DNA from: Carya illinoinensis
Lineage: Eukaryota; Streptophyta; Magnoliopsida; Fagales; Juglandaceae
Length of the DNA: 64,000 nucleotides
Assembly: GCF_018687715.1 (NCBI RefSeq)
Contig: NC_056758.1
Span: forward strand, 23,230,501 to 23,294,500
Direction of reading: 5' to 3'
Positions 10,088 through 21,747 of the stretch are shown here, piece after piece; the stretch's first letter is position 1; each line of letters opens with the position of its first letter. Position numbers and translations under genes: made by a program. A model generated the notes under the pieces. The model had not been told where the DNA came from. It did no database searches and worked only from the letters and a program-made list of their open reading frames with translations.

Positions 10088-12294
10088 TGATTGAGCTGAA
10101 ATATTGCATGTTTTAGCTATTTAAAACCAATGTATTTTAAATTCTTCATAACACTACTATTATTGGTTTTAGATGAAAAAATAGTTAATAAGCATAAATA
10201 TGAGTTGTGATTTTTAATTGATTAATATTATGTTTATGCTTAATTTTATAACTATGATTTAATTGGACAATATTTCCTCACATATATAGTCTATTTTTGA
10301 TAATATATTTTTCTTTTAATTTATTTTTGAGTGTTATTTTTCTTCTTCTTATTTTCAGCTTAAATAAAATTCAAATGGAATCTGGTTGGAACTTTTGATC
10401 AAAAGTGCATATTAATTGAGAGGAATGAAAAGAAAGAAGCGATGTACTTGGACAACTGAAAAGTATACAAAATAAAGAATCGGTGATTATTTTCTTCCTT
10501 TGATTATTCAAGATCACATTTATGGTTGAACGAAAATCACAGAGGCTTGAGAATTTTTGGTGGTGCAACATTAAAGTCTAAAAAGGGAGCTGAAATCAAA
10601 TGGAGACACATACATTGACAAAGAAAAAAAAGAACGTAACAGAATTGACGGAAGAAAAAGAAACACATTTTCAAAATTTAGGAAAAGTGGTCTGACGTAT
10701 ATGGAAACATCTTCACATCTGGCGTCTACTTGAGGCAGCTATATATATATTGCTTACTCTTTTACGTTTAGGGAGTGTGAACGAAAGGAGTTGAGGGGAG
10801 TCTGATTGGCAGTGATTTATTAAGTGTGTCGGTTGGTGCAGCTAAAGTGGACAGATTGGGTGATTTATTCGGAATTTTCACGTTGGAGCTGGAGGTGCAT
10901 TGAATTGTTTATTGCTGACTATTCTGGTACGTGGGGTGGAATGAGAGATGTAGACTTCTTGGGGACCTTCGGCTATTTATTACTCGATTAAAGGAAGGTG
11001 CAGGGGGCATTGGGGGAGGGAAGACGTGAAGAGTAGAGAAGTAGAGAGGGTGAGTAGAGAGGTAGGGAGTGAGATGTGCTGATAGAGAGAGTTACGTGGG
11101 GGATAGAGGGAGAGAAGAGATAGTAGAGTCGGTGAGAGGGGATTAGCTGGAGTTAAAGGGGGTCGGCTAGAATTATTTTTCTGGGAGGTGTGTAGACCGA
11201 GTAGAGAAGTGTGAGTTGAGAGAGAGATGTTGGGCTGAGATGTTGTGCTGGACGTGTAGAGAGAAGCAGTCGGTGGGTGTAGGAGTTGAGGGGTAGACGT
11301 GAAGGAATTTAATTGGCTGAGGTTAAGTTTGATTGGAGAGTAAAAAAGGTGTCGATGCATGAGTTTGGAGCTGGAGAGACGTGTAGGGAGTTGAGTGAGT
11401 CGGCTGGAAGGAATTGATAAATTTTCAGTGAGGGAGCTGGATAAAAAGGAGTGTTTTCGTGTGGGAGAAAGTTGGGAGTTAGTGGCAGCTCTCTTCCATT
11501 TTCATCGTTTTATTTTTCGCAGCTTGCTTAATTCCTTCTTAATGTTTTGTAGTTCAAACCATTAATCAACTAGGTTCCAAATTTTATTGTTTCTAAGTTA
11601 TTGCCTAGTATTTCTTGTATTTTATTTTAGTTTTCTAATGAACAATATTTATGTGATTTCTATAGTACTTGTAATAAATATGTTTGGCTAAATTTTAATA
11701 CTAAGGTGAGAGGTGAAGTTTAATGATTTAAATATTGTTTTCGGATTCACATAAAATTTATTCTGCGAGCTTGATCGATTGAAGGATTTTATTATTGGAT
11801 ATTTTGATTATCTATATACTTATCTTGATTCATTGTGATTTTTGAATACAGTGAATGCTTGAGGAATCCCTGTGGTATTCAAATAGATTTGTGAATGTTT
11901 TAATCATCAATCGTTCGCGCTCAATCATAAGCGACTATTTTTCTTGATCTTAAATGTTAAATCTTCCAATTAAACAGAATCATTATTCTAGTTTAATTGA
12001 AGTAAATCGATCGGAAACAATATCATAAATTATTAAACGGATCCTCGAAACCTTAGTCTTTTTCCATATCAATTCATTTTATCATTTTAGTTTGATTCAG
12101 TTATTTTATCAATCTTCATTTGATTGCACGTTTCTTTTAGTAATTTCATTTCATTGTCTGAATTTATTTCCTTTATCACAAAAGTCAATCCCTGTGGATT
12201 CGATCCTGTAAGATATTACAACACCTATATACTTGCAGGTAAAACTGCACTAAATTTTTGGTTCATTAATTTGAGTCAGAATTTAGGCGCAACA
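10088..12294 (+). mobile_element. Solo LTR, family E
   Basis: The 2207-bp unit starts TGATTGAGCTG and ends GGCGCAACA and is flanked by the 5-bp direct repeat ATGTT (10083-10087 and 12295-12299). Near its end it has CAATCCCTGTGGATTCGATC, a phrase common at the 3' end of LTRs in Athila/Tat-type and related plant gypsy elements, which supports the plus orientation. A solo LTR with a target duplication is the scar of recombination between the two LTRs of one element. Many short minus-strand reading frames (for example 10980-11360) are by-products of its composition. A related LTR starts at 63332. Confidence 0.88.
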
Positions 12295-13174
12295 ATGTTC
12301 ATGTTTACATTATGTCTCAAGTTCACGTTTATGTCATGTTATGCTCATATTTATGTTAAATTCAAGTTCACGTTTATGTTATGTATGTTCATGTTCATGC
12401 TATGATTCAAGTCCATATTATGTTTCAAGTTCACGTTCATGTTATGTTGCTAGCCCATGTTATATTTTAAGTTCAGGTTCATGTCATGTCAAGTCAAGTT
12501 CACATTTCAGTTCAATTTATGTCAGTTATGCCATGCTATATGTCAAGTTATGCTATGCTTATTTATGACTTTAATTATGCATTCATACTTTTATTGTCAT
12601 GCATGGATCATTAACCTATGTGTGAGTTTCCTATTAACTTACTGAGATTTGTAATCAAATCTCATCGTGGTAGTCCCAACTATCATTCTCCCCGCATGGT
12701 AGGTGATGTGTCAGGATCAGAGCAGGGAGCGAATGTTGGTAGACTGAAGGAGGTTGACTAGACGCCGTAGACATGACGCGGAGCTTACAACTTCCATAGT
12801 TAGTTTTTGGATAGTATTCTGGCCTCGTTAGTCGAGTTACTTGACAAACTTCCTCAATAGTGTATTTTGGTAATGTAAATATGGAGTCTGGCCTCCCTTG
12901 TTTTTGAGATTATAGTCTTTTGAGACTCGTACTGAAATCATGGGTGTTTATTTTTGTTAAGTATGCTTGGATTACAATTTAACTATTTGAAATATTATAA
13001 GTTTGGTACATAGTATTGCTCAAAAAAAATTTGTCCACTGCAAATATTGCATAATGCTATATGCATGTTAGGAATATTGCATCTTATATGTCATGAACGG
13101 GGGCAGGTAACCTTGTGTTGCATATTCCGACGCTTAAATGTCTGTTCAATCCCAAGCGGAATCTGCGGGCGTCA
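12295..13174 (+). repeat. Family D LTR-like region, right part
   Basis: ATGTTC-rich sequence resumes after the two nested elements. It leads into ACTTACTGAGATTTGTAATC and later GGCCTCGTTAG and GGCCTCCC segments, typical of the 3' half of long gypsy LTRs. No coding is visible. The boundary with the family C sequence lies somewhere in 13080-13178, where similarity to 37670 begins. Confidence 0.45.
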
Positions 13175-15978
13175 GAGAATTCATGTAGCTTGTATGGATG
13201 GGAATGAGGATTTAGTATGGGCGAGGATACATGAAGGTAGTAATGGGTAAGTTGTCTAAGGTTGGAATGCATGACTCTGTCGATCGGAATTATGCGTCGG
13301 AATGTGGAAATAGGAGAATGAGACGAAGGTCTTAGTGTCTTAACCCTAAGGTGAATCACGGGGATTCACTTTAAGGAATAGGACCCCAAAGGTTTAAGCA
13401 TAGTAAATGACACGTAAGTGCCCAGGGATGGATGGAGAGTGGTCCAAGTGAGGCATAATTCTATTTTTAGTAAAGTTGCTTATGCATTAGATAGATGATG
13501 ACGTAAGGTTATGTGTATGCATGTAGGTTGCCATCGACATTCATACGAATGGATTGCATGGAATGAGTATGGCATGAAGTCCAAGTAAGTATTGTGTTCA
13601 TACTCTTCTAAAATTTTTATAAATAAACGAAGAAGAAAATAAGTTTTTCTCTAAAAGCAAAATGAAACTTTTTCTCCATGAGACATGTTTTACGAAAGAA
13701 AAAGAAAATGAAGCCTAAGTTTTAAAGTATAGGTATGTAACGACCCTCCTTGGCAACCCCTTTTCAAACACCCAAAGTATGTACCTGTATGCATGTGGAT
13801 GGATGCTATAAGCGGTACGTATTGTATGTATGTTCATGAAAAGAAACGAAAGGAAGCTTTAAAAGATGCAAGAACAGATGTTTTTAAAAGAAAAGAAAGA
13901 AAATTGCTTTTTCTAAAATGACCTTTACGAAAAGAGAAACTTGTTTTGAAACAACTTTTATGAAAAGAAAGAAAACTATTTTCTTTAAAAAAATGACTTT
14001 TACGAAAAAGAAAGACAACTATTTTCTTTTAGAATAACTTTATGAATGAAATGAACTGAAGAACCATAAGAACTTTAAAAGAACTATAAGAACTGTAAGA
14101 AAGGACTGTAAAGAACTGTAAAGGACTGAAAAGGAAAGGAAAGGACTGTAAAGGAATGAAAGGACTGAAATGAATGGATGATGTATGAAAATACGTAACG
14201 GCCATATGAATAGAAAAGGAAAAGGTACCAATGGACTAGACTGGATAGATTGCAATACTGAGTAAGTAGTACTGGTAGGGCACCCAGTGCTACACCCTGA
14301 TGGAATGGATTCCCAACTCATGGCCATGGACTGAATCAGGTCCAAAAGACCGCTAACCCCAGTGTTGCCCAGATGACTAACACAAGAGGGAGAGTGAATT
14401 GAGTTAAATTTAATAAAAATAACAATTATAAATCAAATATACAATATAAAATATAAACAAAATACGAAACAGTAATAAATATAAAGAGTAAGGGTAAGAG
14501 AGAGGCAAACTCAGTATGTTAACGAGGTTCAACCCCACTGCCTATGTCCTCACCTCAAGCTACCCCTTGAGGATCCCCAAATTCACTATTCAACCTCCTT
14601 CAGGTGGAGATAGAAGCCTATTACATCTTTGAACAACACCGCTACAAAGGATCCGTGTAGAACACCCTCTACACTTGCAATCACCTTACACGTAGTGATT
14701 CAACTATTCCCCATGTAGAACACTTTTCTTTTCAAACAAATCAAACCTAATCTTTTAATTTTTGCATATGACAAAAGGAGCACACTTTCCTTTTCAAAAA
14801 ATTCAAACCTAATCTTTTAGCATATGACAAAAGGAGCACACTTTACTTTTCAAATATTTCAAACAAAATCATCTACCTTTTACATAAGTCAAAAAAAGCA
14901 TCAATCACTTTTGAAAATATTCAAACAAAACATGCACATGTGAAAGATGACAATCAATCATCTTTAATATTTTCAAAGTTCAACCCTTTAATCAAGGTAT
15001 GCACATGTGAAAGATGACAATCAATCATCTTTCAAAATTTTCAAATTTAATTTTCAAAATATTCATGCACATGTGGAAAATGTATTTTAATGCTTTATGA
15101 TAAAATATTAATTTTGAGCATTAATCCTAATTTTGAATTTTGAAGAGATTTACAACATTACTCTATAACTTTATTGTGAACTTGTTCCCTTCTTGCTCAT
15201 GCTTGTTTCCTTGATGTGCTTGACTCCATTGTGTAGACAACTTGAGCTTGAGACTTCTTTATTCTTTGAATTCTTTTGTTATCATCAAAATTCATGTGTA
15301 GATATATAATTACACAAAGTTTGAAACCTTGGGTTCAACACCCAGCACACGGGGCTTAATAGTGTGCTACAAGGCCAATGGAAGTGATAAGAAAGAAAGA
15401 ATGCATGTATGTATGAAAAGACGTATGCATGAATGTACGTAAGAAAAGATGAATGCATGAAAAGACTCTTTAAGAAATAAAGGCAGCAATACATGGGGAA
15501 CTGTTTTTAAGAAAAGAAGGCATGCTTTTAAAGAAAAACCTCACCTTGTAACGTTTTAAAACGAACTAAATGGCCATGCATGATAAGTATGATATGTATG
15601 TATGGAGCGATAAATGCATGACTGAAAACCTATGTTATTATATCTTAACTGTATGAAGTAATGCTTACGAGTTATCGACTCATTTTAGTTTTATGTGTGC
15701 CCTCCCAGGGACAAGATGAGCATGACAGGTCAAGACGGGCACAGCCCAAGGGGAGGAGCACGAAGGCCTAGCTAAGATATTTTGTACAAGAAACTTTAAT
15801 TATAAAATTTAATGTTTTTCGTTGTAATTTTTTAATTAAGAAAATGAATTTTATTTATGAGATGGAGTCTTTTGTATCCTGACCTGAAAGAAAAAGAAAT
15901 TTGAAAGGAACCGTAATTCCCATCAATTTTTATTAAAAATTATTTTGAAAAGGACCCACCACAAGGACAGGCGTTACA
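13175..15978 (+). repeat. 3' part of a family C LTR, split by a solo LTR
   Basis: From GAATTCATGT near 13179 the sequence parallels 37670-39580, the last 1.9 kb of the intact 4.9-kb solo LTR. It ends at GGCGTTACA (15978) just as that LTR ends GGCATTACA. The parallel is broken only by the 978-bp family F LTR at 14363-15340. No coding sequence is present. It ends abruptly against another family C piece, not against an element interior. Confidence 0.8.
14363..15340 (-). mobile_element. Solo LTR, family F, inside a family C LTR
   Basis: The 978-bp insertion begins TGTTGCCCAGATG and ends GGTTCAACA, with the 5-bp duplication CCCAG on both sides (14358-14362 and 15341-15345). The uninterrupted site is seen at about 38855-38870. 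On the minus strand it starts TGTTGAACCCAAGG followed by TTTTGATGATAACA, typical of Copia LTRs of the SIRE/Maximus kind. Its first half is shared with 49655-50621 on the plus strand, so that is the likely sense direction. Confidence 0.88.
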
Positions 15979-17703
15979 CCTCTCTCTCCTTCTCCCCCTT
16001 TTCGAAATGGGTAAGAAAACCCATGTCTCTCCTCCCACGCCGCCGTACGCAGCCACCACAACCTCTGACCACCACTAACAGTTTCACCACCTCACCAGCT
16101 TCACCTCTATGGCCTCCCTTCCCCGCAACCCTCTCTCCTCCCTCGGACCACCCCACACTAAACCCACGGAACCCACACGGGTTCTCCACCTTGCGCCACC
16201 ATACACGGCAACCTAAGCCACCAACCACCTCCATGGACCTCCCTAACCATCCCCTTCCTCCTTCCCTTAACCCAACCACCTTAGCTCCTCCCCAAACCGC
16301 ATGCACATAGCCCACTCTCACACTGGTCCTCCATGACCCACGGTCGAGCTCCACCACCCACTGCCTCCAGCCACCGTCATGAGCTCCCTTGACCACCACG
16401 ATCTCTCCTTAAGCCCTTGCACAGCCAGCCATAGTCCCTAGGCTTGTAACCCAAGGCCAAGCTCCTCCACGAGCCACCATATCTTCGATGTGTACCACCT
16501 CGACACCACCATGAGACCATCACCCTGAAACCTTAACCCAGCACCTAGTAGCCTCTAGCCCAACATCCAAACAACTCCCAAATGCCCAAAACAGCCACCG
16601 TACATGGTGTTAGATCCACGTACAACTCTTCTGACGCCTTTAACTGTGTCAGGCAGCGAGAACGCATAAGTTATCTCGTCGATGGTATAACCCTCTATCC
16701 CTCATTATTGTTAGTTGATTGGTTGTGGACTGTGCTCTGAAGTGTGGGTATAAAGTGTGTGCTATAGTAGTGATGTGGTGTGGAGTAGTGTGAAGGGAGT
16801 ACAAGTGGTGTGTACTCCATGTAGTGCAGTGATGCATCGTGTGGCGTAGTGTGGATGGAAGGGAGTTCATGTGGAGTGTACTCCATGAGGTGAAGCGATG
16901 ATCTGTGTGGTGTCGTGATGCACCGGATGGCGTGTCACGAAGGTTTGGATGGCTTAGTTAAGGAGCGCAGAGTGTGTAAGTAGTGTCGAGAACTATGGAA
17001 CAGTGTTCCGAAATAATTATGATGTGGTCTGTAGTCTGAGGTGACAGGTGTCGCCTTGTAGTTGACTTATGACTGAGAGTATGTGTAAAGTAGCAGAATA
17101 ATGTAAGAGTAGCGTAGCAGAAGCATGAATGGGGAATTTCATGAAGTGACATGGTTGAACAAGCAGTCTTGCTTGTGATGGGTGAGGAGTTAGTGTAAGA
17201 ATGACATAACGAGACATCAAATGATGTGACTAGATCACAGCTTAGCTTGGGAGTAGTCTCGAGCTACGTGGTGTGACAAAGATACAATTGTGAATGGAGT
17301 CTTGTCATGTTAAGTGTCGGGATGAACTTGTATAAAGTAGGAAGAGTCATATCGACCGGGTTTGAGCAAGTTGGTATTTGAGTATGGTGCTTGCTCATAT
17401 ATAAGCAAGCAACCAACCAACGGATATGTTAATCTTAGGTGGTAAAGGGGTAAGGTACATGTGCCTTTGGTAACACATGTGTGTTGGACGGATTTACTAT
17501 ATGTAATGGGTAATCTATCCTAGGCATAGTTACACAGTGCTTAAGCTTCAAAGTTGAATTAGGGCCGTGTGACGTGTATGGATGGGCATGAGGATTTAGT
17601 GTGAGCTAAAATGTATGGAGGTATCGACGGGTGTATTGTCTAATACTTGGATGCATGACTCCATCAGTTGGAATGTGGTTAATAGTAAGGGTAAGACGAA
17701 GGT
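15979..17703 (+). repeat. Middle part of a family C LTR
   Basis: The sequence parallels about 35505-37800 of the intact LTR. It opens with CT-rich sequence and a CCACC-rich block, then has GGTATAACCCTCTATC (16686) and GTGGAGTGTACTCCATG repeats. The long reading frames at 15945-16400 on both strands come from the CCACC-rich block and are not genes. The order is wrong for one LTR: the 3' end (15978) comes before the middle, so two copies have been joined or nested and then deleted. Confidence 0.7.
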
Positions 17704-18424
17704 TGATATGAACCCGCGGAAATTGGAATCTCTTGAACTCACAATCAATTTGAAAACTCACACTAAGAAAGCCAAAATCAAGTCAATAGATGAAAAAATC
17801 TAAACCCATTGAGGAACTTGTTTCAAGAACCTAGATTATATTAAAATCTAGACTCATTGAAGAACTTGTCTCAAGAACCCAGATTAAAAAAGAGGAACGC
17901 CACAAAGGTTGTGATTTACCTTTGATAAGTTCAAACGTTCAATGAAGAACAAGAGGAGATAAACTCAACTCACAATGAATAAAATTCATCAATTTTCATA
18001 AACTTTCTTATATTTTTCATAACGAGGCAATAAGAAGTATTTAAACTAAACCCTCACAAAACCCTAGGCTAAAATAAAACCAACCCTTTCTAAAAGTACC
18101 CTTGGTTAACATAGTGCCACGCTACATTATCGTGAATAGTGCCATGCTACAGTACCCTTCCCCTAAACAAGAAATTTAAGAATCTTTCCCAAAATACCCT
18201 TGGGCAAAATACAAGGCCTTCCCAAAAGAAACTCTAACTGAAAATCAAAACAATCCCTAAACTACCCTTAAAAGCTTCTCCTGAAACTCTAGTTCCTAAA
18301 ACATAAAACATAGTAGTTGAGCCAAACATATTCAAACCCAAAATATTCAACAAATCCCAAGTCATGTCTTCCGTAACTTGTATCACGTGGATGAGAAATG
18401 GATCTCTTTCTCTTGAGCCCATCT
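17704..18424 (-). repeat. Truncated antisense family B LTR
   Basis: It begins TGATATGAACCCGCGG, the complement of the usual family B LTR end, and runs antisense until AGCCCATCTTGA, where the LTR start (about 120-130 bp) is missing. A sense LTR begins immediately at 18425, producing a head-to-head inverted pair. Confidence 0.8.
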
Positions 18425-19242
18425 TGATGGGCCCCAAGGTGGACCAAGTCCTAAAGATCTCTTGCAAGTTCCAAATGGGGCAATCACAAGATTGAGAGCC
18501 AAGAAGAGCAAGGAAGCAATGCAAGGATTGGTGCAATCCACTTGGAACAAGTCTAACAAGAGCTCAATATTCAAGATGGGTTTCAGAGAAGGAGATCCAG
18601 TTCTCATCCATGTAATACAAGCTATGGAAGAATGCAACTTAAATTAGGGCCTATTATTATGTTTATGTGATTGAAGGCCTACTTATTTATTTCATTCAAA
18701 TGGATTATTTTATTAGTTATAGGAATTAGTCTAGAATAATTGGGCTTGAGGATGCTTGGCCTACATATGTTATATTTTGTTGAATTAGGGTTTCAAGAAG
18801 CAAAGTTACTGTAGTGGTACTATAGTCGTGCATTGTAGCGTGGTACTATTCACTTGAGAGTATTTTTAGAAAGAATGGGCCTTATTTTAGCTGGAGTTAT
18901 GTTTTGGGAAGGGCTAATTAAACTCCTTGTAGCCACAGAATATGAAAGTTAATGAAAATTGATGAATTTTATTCATTGTGAGTTGAGTTTATTTCCTCTT
19001 GTTCTTGATTGAACATTCGAACTTATCAAAGGTAAATACAACCTTTGTGGCATTCCTCTTTTGTTATTTGAGTTCTTGAGACATTCTTCAACGGGTCTAG
19101 ATTTTAATATAATCTAGGTTCTTGAAATGAGTTTCTCAATAGGTCTAGATTCTTCCATCCATTGACTTGATTTTGGCTTTCTTGGGTGAGTTTTCAAATT
19201 GATTGTGAGTTCAAGAGATTCTAGTTCCATTGGTTCACATCA
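18425..19242 (+). repeat. 5' LTR of family B copy 1
   Basis: 818 bp, starting TGATGGGCCCCAAGGTGG and ending TGGTTCACATCA. The same boundaries occur at 43394-44196 and, antisense, at 41082-41931. The LTR contains a TTTATTCATTGTGAGTTGAG segment shared by all copies. It is followed directly by the primer site. Confidence 0.88.
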
Positions 19243-19244
19243 TT

Positions 19245-19257
19245 TGATATTTAGAGC
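19245..19257 (+). promoter_or_regulatory. tRNA-Met-like primer binding site, copy 1
   Basis: Two bases after the LTR the sequence reads TGATATTTAGAGC. The counterparts are TAGTATTCAGAGC (32487) and TGGTATTTAGAGC (44199). They approximate TGGTATCAGAGC, complementary to initiator tRNA-Met, with one extra base in the middle. Confidence 0.65.
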
Positions 19258-20087
19258 AAGGTTTCCAATCAGGTCTAATTCTATATTTTATTTATTAAAT
19301 CTTTAATTCTAGGGCTTCATTATTCCAGGGTTGCAAAAACAAAAACAAAAACAAAACAAAAAATAAAAAAACAAAGGGTCTGCGAATTTCTCATTATTCT
19401 CTAGGGTTTGCTTAAATTGGTTATCCTAGAGCTTGTTTGGCCAAATTACATCATCTTGAGGCTGCCGAGATTGTCTTGTTCATTAAGGTTTTGTGTTAGC
19501 AAAAATTTCATCTTATTAGGGCTATCGTGTTCTTCATCATCTTAGGGTTTCATTGATTCCCTTCCAATTCCTATAAATTCTTGTGTGTTGAATTCAATTA
19601 TTTGATTTTCACAATTGAATCAATTGTTTGTGATTGAATTGGTGAGAAAAGAAAAGAAAAGAAAGGAAAGGAAAGGAAAGGAAAAGAAAAATTCAAAAAA
19701 AAAAAGTGTAGAGAAAAAAAAATTTATGGATTGAGTCTTATCATCAAAGGGGCTAAATACTAATATAGTTGGTATCTTATTTTGTATTTACTCTTTCTCT
19801 TGTATAATTTTCTTGATTCTCGTGTCATTTTGTTCCTTCCATATTTCTCTTGTTCTTGTTTTCTTGGACCTAATTAATAGTTGGAATAAAACAAAGATTG
19901 TACTGTCTTGATTTAGTTTAATTAGTTCTTAAAGAACTTGAGTGGGAAAACTCTTGAGGTAAAAGGAAAGAGAGTGTGAGATCATTATCGGGGTAAAAGC
20001 CAATCAAGAGTGAAACACGAGTAGAGTATCATTATTCGAGTGTAAACACGTAAGGGAGTGTGAGTTTTTTATTACTAACATTCTTTT
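19258..20087 (+). other. Untranslated leader of family B copy 1
   Basis: The leader is about 830 bp and AT-rich, with an AAAGAAAAGAAA-type run near 19650 and an AAGTGTGAG/ACACGTAAGGGAG stretch near 19970-20060. Homologous leaders follow the LTRs at 32500-33300 and 44212-45000. No coding is visible. Confidence 0.6.
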
Positions 20088-20369
20088 TTGCAACACATTA
20101 CGATATCTTATAATAGTGACTCAACACCCAAGGAGGTGGCAAACAATTCATTCTTTGCATTGCAGTCCATGCAGCAAAAGTTTAAAAGGTTAAATTTGGC
20201 ATTAGGGGAAGTGAGGGATAGGATGGATCAACAAGGTGCAATGATTAGAAATCTGCAATGTGAGAGAGATAGGAGAAGATGTGAACCTAGTATTGAACAT
20301 CAATATAAGATGAGGAGTATGTTGAGTCTCTTTTCTCTAGACGTGCTCTCAATACACAAATTAAAATAG
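20088..20369 (+). pseudogene. Short gag-like or linker remnant, copy 1
   Basis: A 93-codon frame includes QSMQQKFKRLNLALGEVRD followed by RMDQQGAMIRNLQ and an Arg-rich end. It looks like the short coiled segment that precedes gag in some plant gypsy elements, and there is no capsid or zinc-knuckle coding after it. Only about 30 bp and a frame change separate it from the protease. A decayed relative lies at 33310-33600. I cannot assign a function with confidence. Confidence 0.5.
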
Positions 20370-20374
20370 ATGAT

Positions 20375-20773
20375 ATGGAGCAGCAGAGAGAGAATATTTT
20401 TTATACTAGATGCCACATCAACAACAAGGTATGTAGTATGATCATTGATGGAGGGAGTTGTACTAATTTGGCTAGTACTATTTTAGTTGAGAAATTGAAT
20501 TTACCTACCTTGAAACACCCTGAACCATACAAGCTACAGTGGTTGAATGGTTGTGGGGAGGTTAGGGTAAATAAACAAGTGCTAGTTTCTTTTTCAATTG
20601 GCAAGTATAAAGATGAGGTGCCTTGTGATGTAGTACCTATGCATGCTGGCCATATTTTGTTGGGGAGGCCATGGCAATGTGATAGAAGAGTGATCCATGA
20701 TGGGTTCAGGAACATGTACAGTTTTAAAAAGGATGGAAAAATAATCAAACTTGCTCCTTTAACTCCAACATAG
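20375..20773 (+). CDS. Retropepsin-like protease retained by family B
   Basis: An intact 132-codon frame carries the aspartic protease core of a plant Ty3/gypsy element. Asp25 of IIDGGSCTN is the predicted catalytic residue, and HILLGRPWQ is the second conserved motif. The triad reads Asp-Gly-Gly where many families have Asp-Ser/Thr-Gly. Related plant elements commonly show such a variant, so it need not be a defect. In an active element the protease would process Gag-Pol. Here it stands without reverse transcriptase, in a family deleted for RT. Copy 2 has lost it through a stop in the active site (33671-33673). Whether this frame is translated is unknown. Confidence 0.7.
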   Translation: MEQQRENIFYTRCHINNKVCSMIIDGGSCTNLASTILVEKLNLPTLKHPEPYKLQWLNGCGEVRVNKQVLVSFSIGKYKDEVPCDVVPMHAGHILLGRPWQCDRRVIHDGFRNMYSFKKDGKIIKLAPLTPT

Positions 20774-20884
20774 ATCCATGAGGACCAACTGAAACTGAAA
20801 AGTAAGGTTGATCAAAAAAGAAAGAGTGAAAGTAAGTTTGATCAAAAAAGAAAGAGTGAAAGAGTGAGATTGATAAAAAAAAAA

Positions 20885-20936
<52 letters not shown>

Positions 20937-21285
20937 TGAGATTGATCAAAAAAGAAAGAGCGAAAGTGAGATTGATAAAAAAAGAGAGAGTAAAAATGAG
21001 GTTGAGCGGGAAAAAAAAAGAGTGGAAGTGAGATTGAGGAAGAAAGAAATAGTGAAACCGAAAAGGAGAAAGAGAGAAAACAATGAGAGTGAAAAAAGAT
21101 GAGAGTGGGGCTGAAACATCAAGAAAAAGAGATAATGAGTTGAAAAAAAGTTGTGAGGCTGAGAGTTCAAAAAAAGATGTTGAAAAAGAGAGTGAAAGCA
21201 AAAAAAAAAGAGTGAAAAAATGAGAGTGAAAAGAAAAGCGAGAGTGAAGAAAGTGAGAGAAAAACAAAGAGAGAAGTGAGTTTTT
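20774..21285 (+). other. Lys/Glu/Ser-rich low-complexity region, copy 1
   Basis: The purine-rich stretch encodes repeats of DQKRKSESK and KKERVKVR-type words in shifting frames, and includes the AG run at 20889-20932. The same block, with other repeat numbers, follows protease in copy 2 (34010-34350) and copy 3 (46672-46980). It ends at KREVSFYAK, a motif that in related plant pol proteins lies between protease and reverse transcriptase. Long minus-strand Phe/Ser/Leu frames across it are artefacts. Confidence 0.65.
20889..20932 (+). repeat. (AG)22 microsatellite
   Basis: This is an uninterrupted run of about 22 AG dinucleotides within the purine-rich region. It is absent at this length from copies 2 and 3, so it expanded after insertion. 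Confidence 0.95.
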
Positions 21286-21747
21286 ATGCTAAGGCAAGCT
21301 TTTATACTAATGAATTTAGACTCTTTGCCTAGTATTATTGTTTTTTTGTTGCAGGGATATAAGGTCATGATTCGTGGTGGAGTATTTAGTGGATTGCCAC
21401 CTATTAGAAAGATAGAGCAATACATTGATTTTGTGCCAGGTGGGACAATCCCTACCCAACCTTTCTTTGAAGAATATGAGTTCTTGACACACTTGAATGG
21501 ACGAGGTAAGTTGACTAGAATGCATGCAAAGTGGGAGGAATGTATTAAGACTTTTCCTCATGTAATCAAGTACACACAAGGTAAGGAAAATTTTGTGGTT
21601 GATGCATTAGCAAAAAGGTATGTCTTTATCTTCATTTTGGATGCAAAGTTAATGAGATTTGAATATAATGAGAAATTTCATACTAATGATGATGACTTTG
21701 ATAGTATGTATGAAGTATGTGAGAAAGCATCGTTTGGTAAGTTCTAG
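21286..21747 (+). pseudogene. Fused pol remnant lacking reverse transcriptase, copy 1
   Basis: The frame joins two distant parts of gypsy pol. The first part (SGLPPIRKIEQYIDFVPG, then TIPTQP) is the segment just before the reverse transcriptase fingers. It passes directly into FFEEYEFLTHLNGRGKLTRM and then GKENFVVDALAKRY, the last part of RNase H and the start of the integrase linker. The RT palm, thumb and most of RNase H, which I would expect to need over 1 kb, are missing. Copies 2 and 3 have the same joint (34500-34660 and 46440-46505), so it was inherited. The frame ends near 21747 and continues shifted. Confidence 0.8.

Noticed and set aside
10980..11360. 126-codon Ser/Thr/Leu-rich frame on the minus strand
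   Set aside because: It lies inside the family E solo LTR in GA-rich sequence. No domain, and antisense to the LTR.
12124..12645. Overlapping frames with FMFTLCLKF-like products
   Set aside because: Products of ATGTTC-like simple sequence. Three frames are open together, which is a sign of non-coding repeats.
15945..16399. Pro-rich, extensin-like frame and its antisense
   Set aside because: Encoded by the CCACC-rich block of the family C LTR. The same block at 35617-36291 has different frames and breaks.
19245..19257. tRNA gene near the Met-like motif
   Set aside because: Only 12-13 bases resemble tRNA, and the place directly after an LTR identifies it as a primer binding site.
20842..21425. 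Long Phe/Ser/Leu-rich minus-strand frames resembling membrane proteins
   Set aside because: They are the complement of the Lys/Glu-rich purine block in family B and appear again at 33983-34655.
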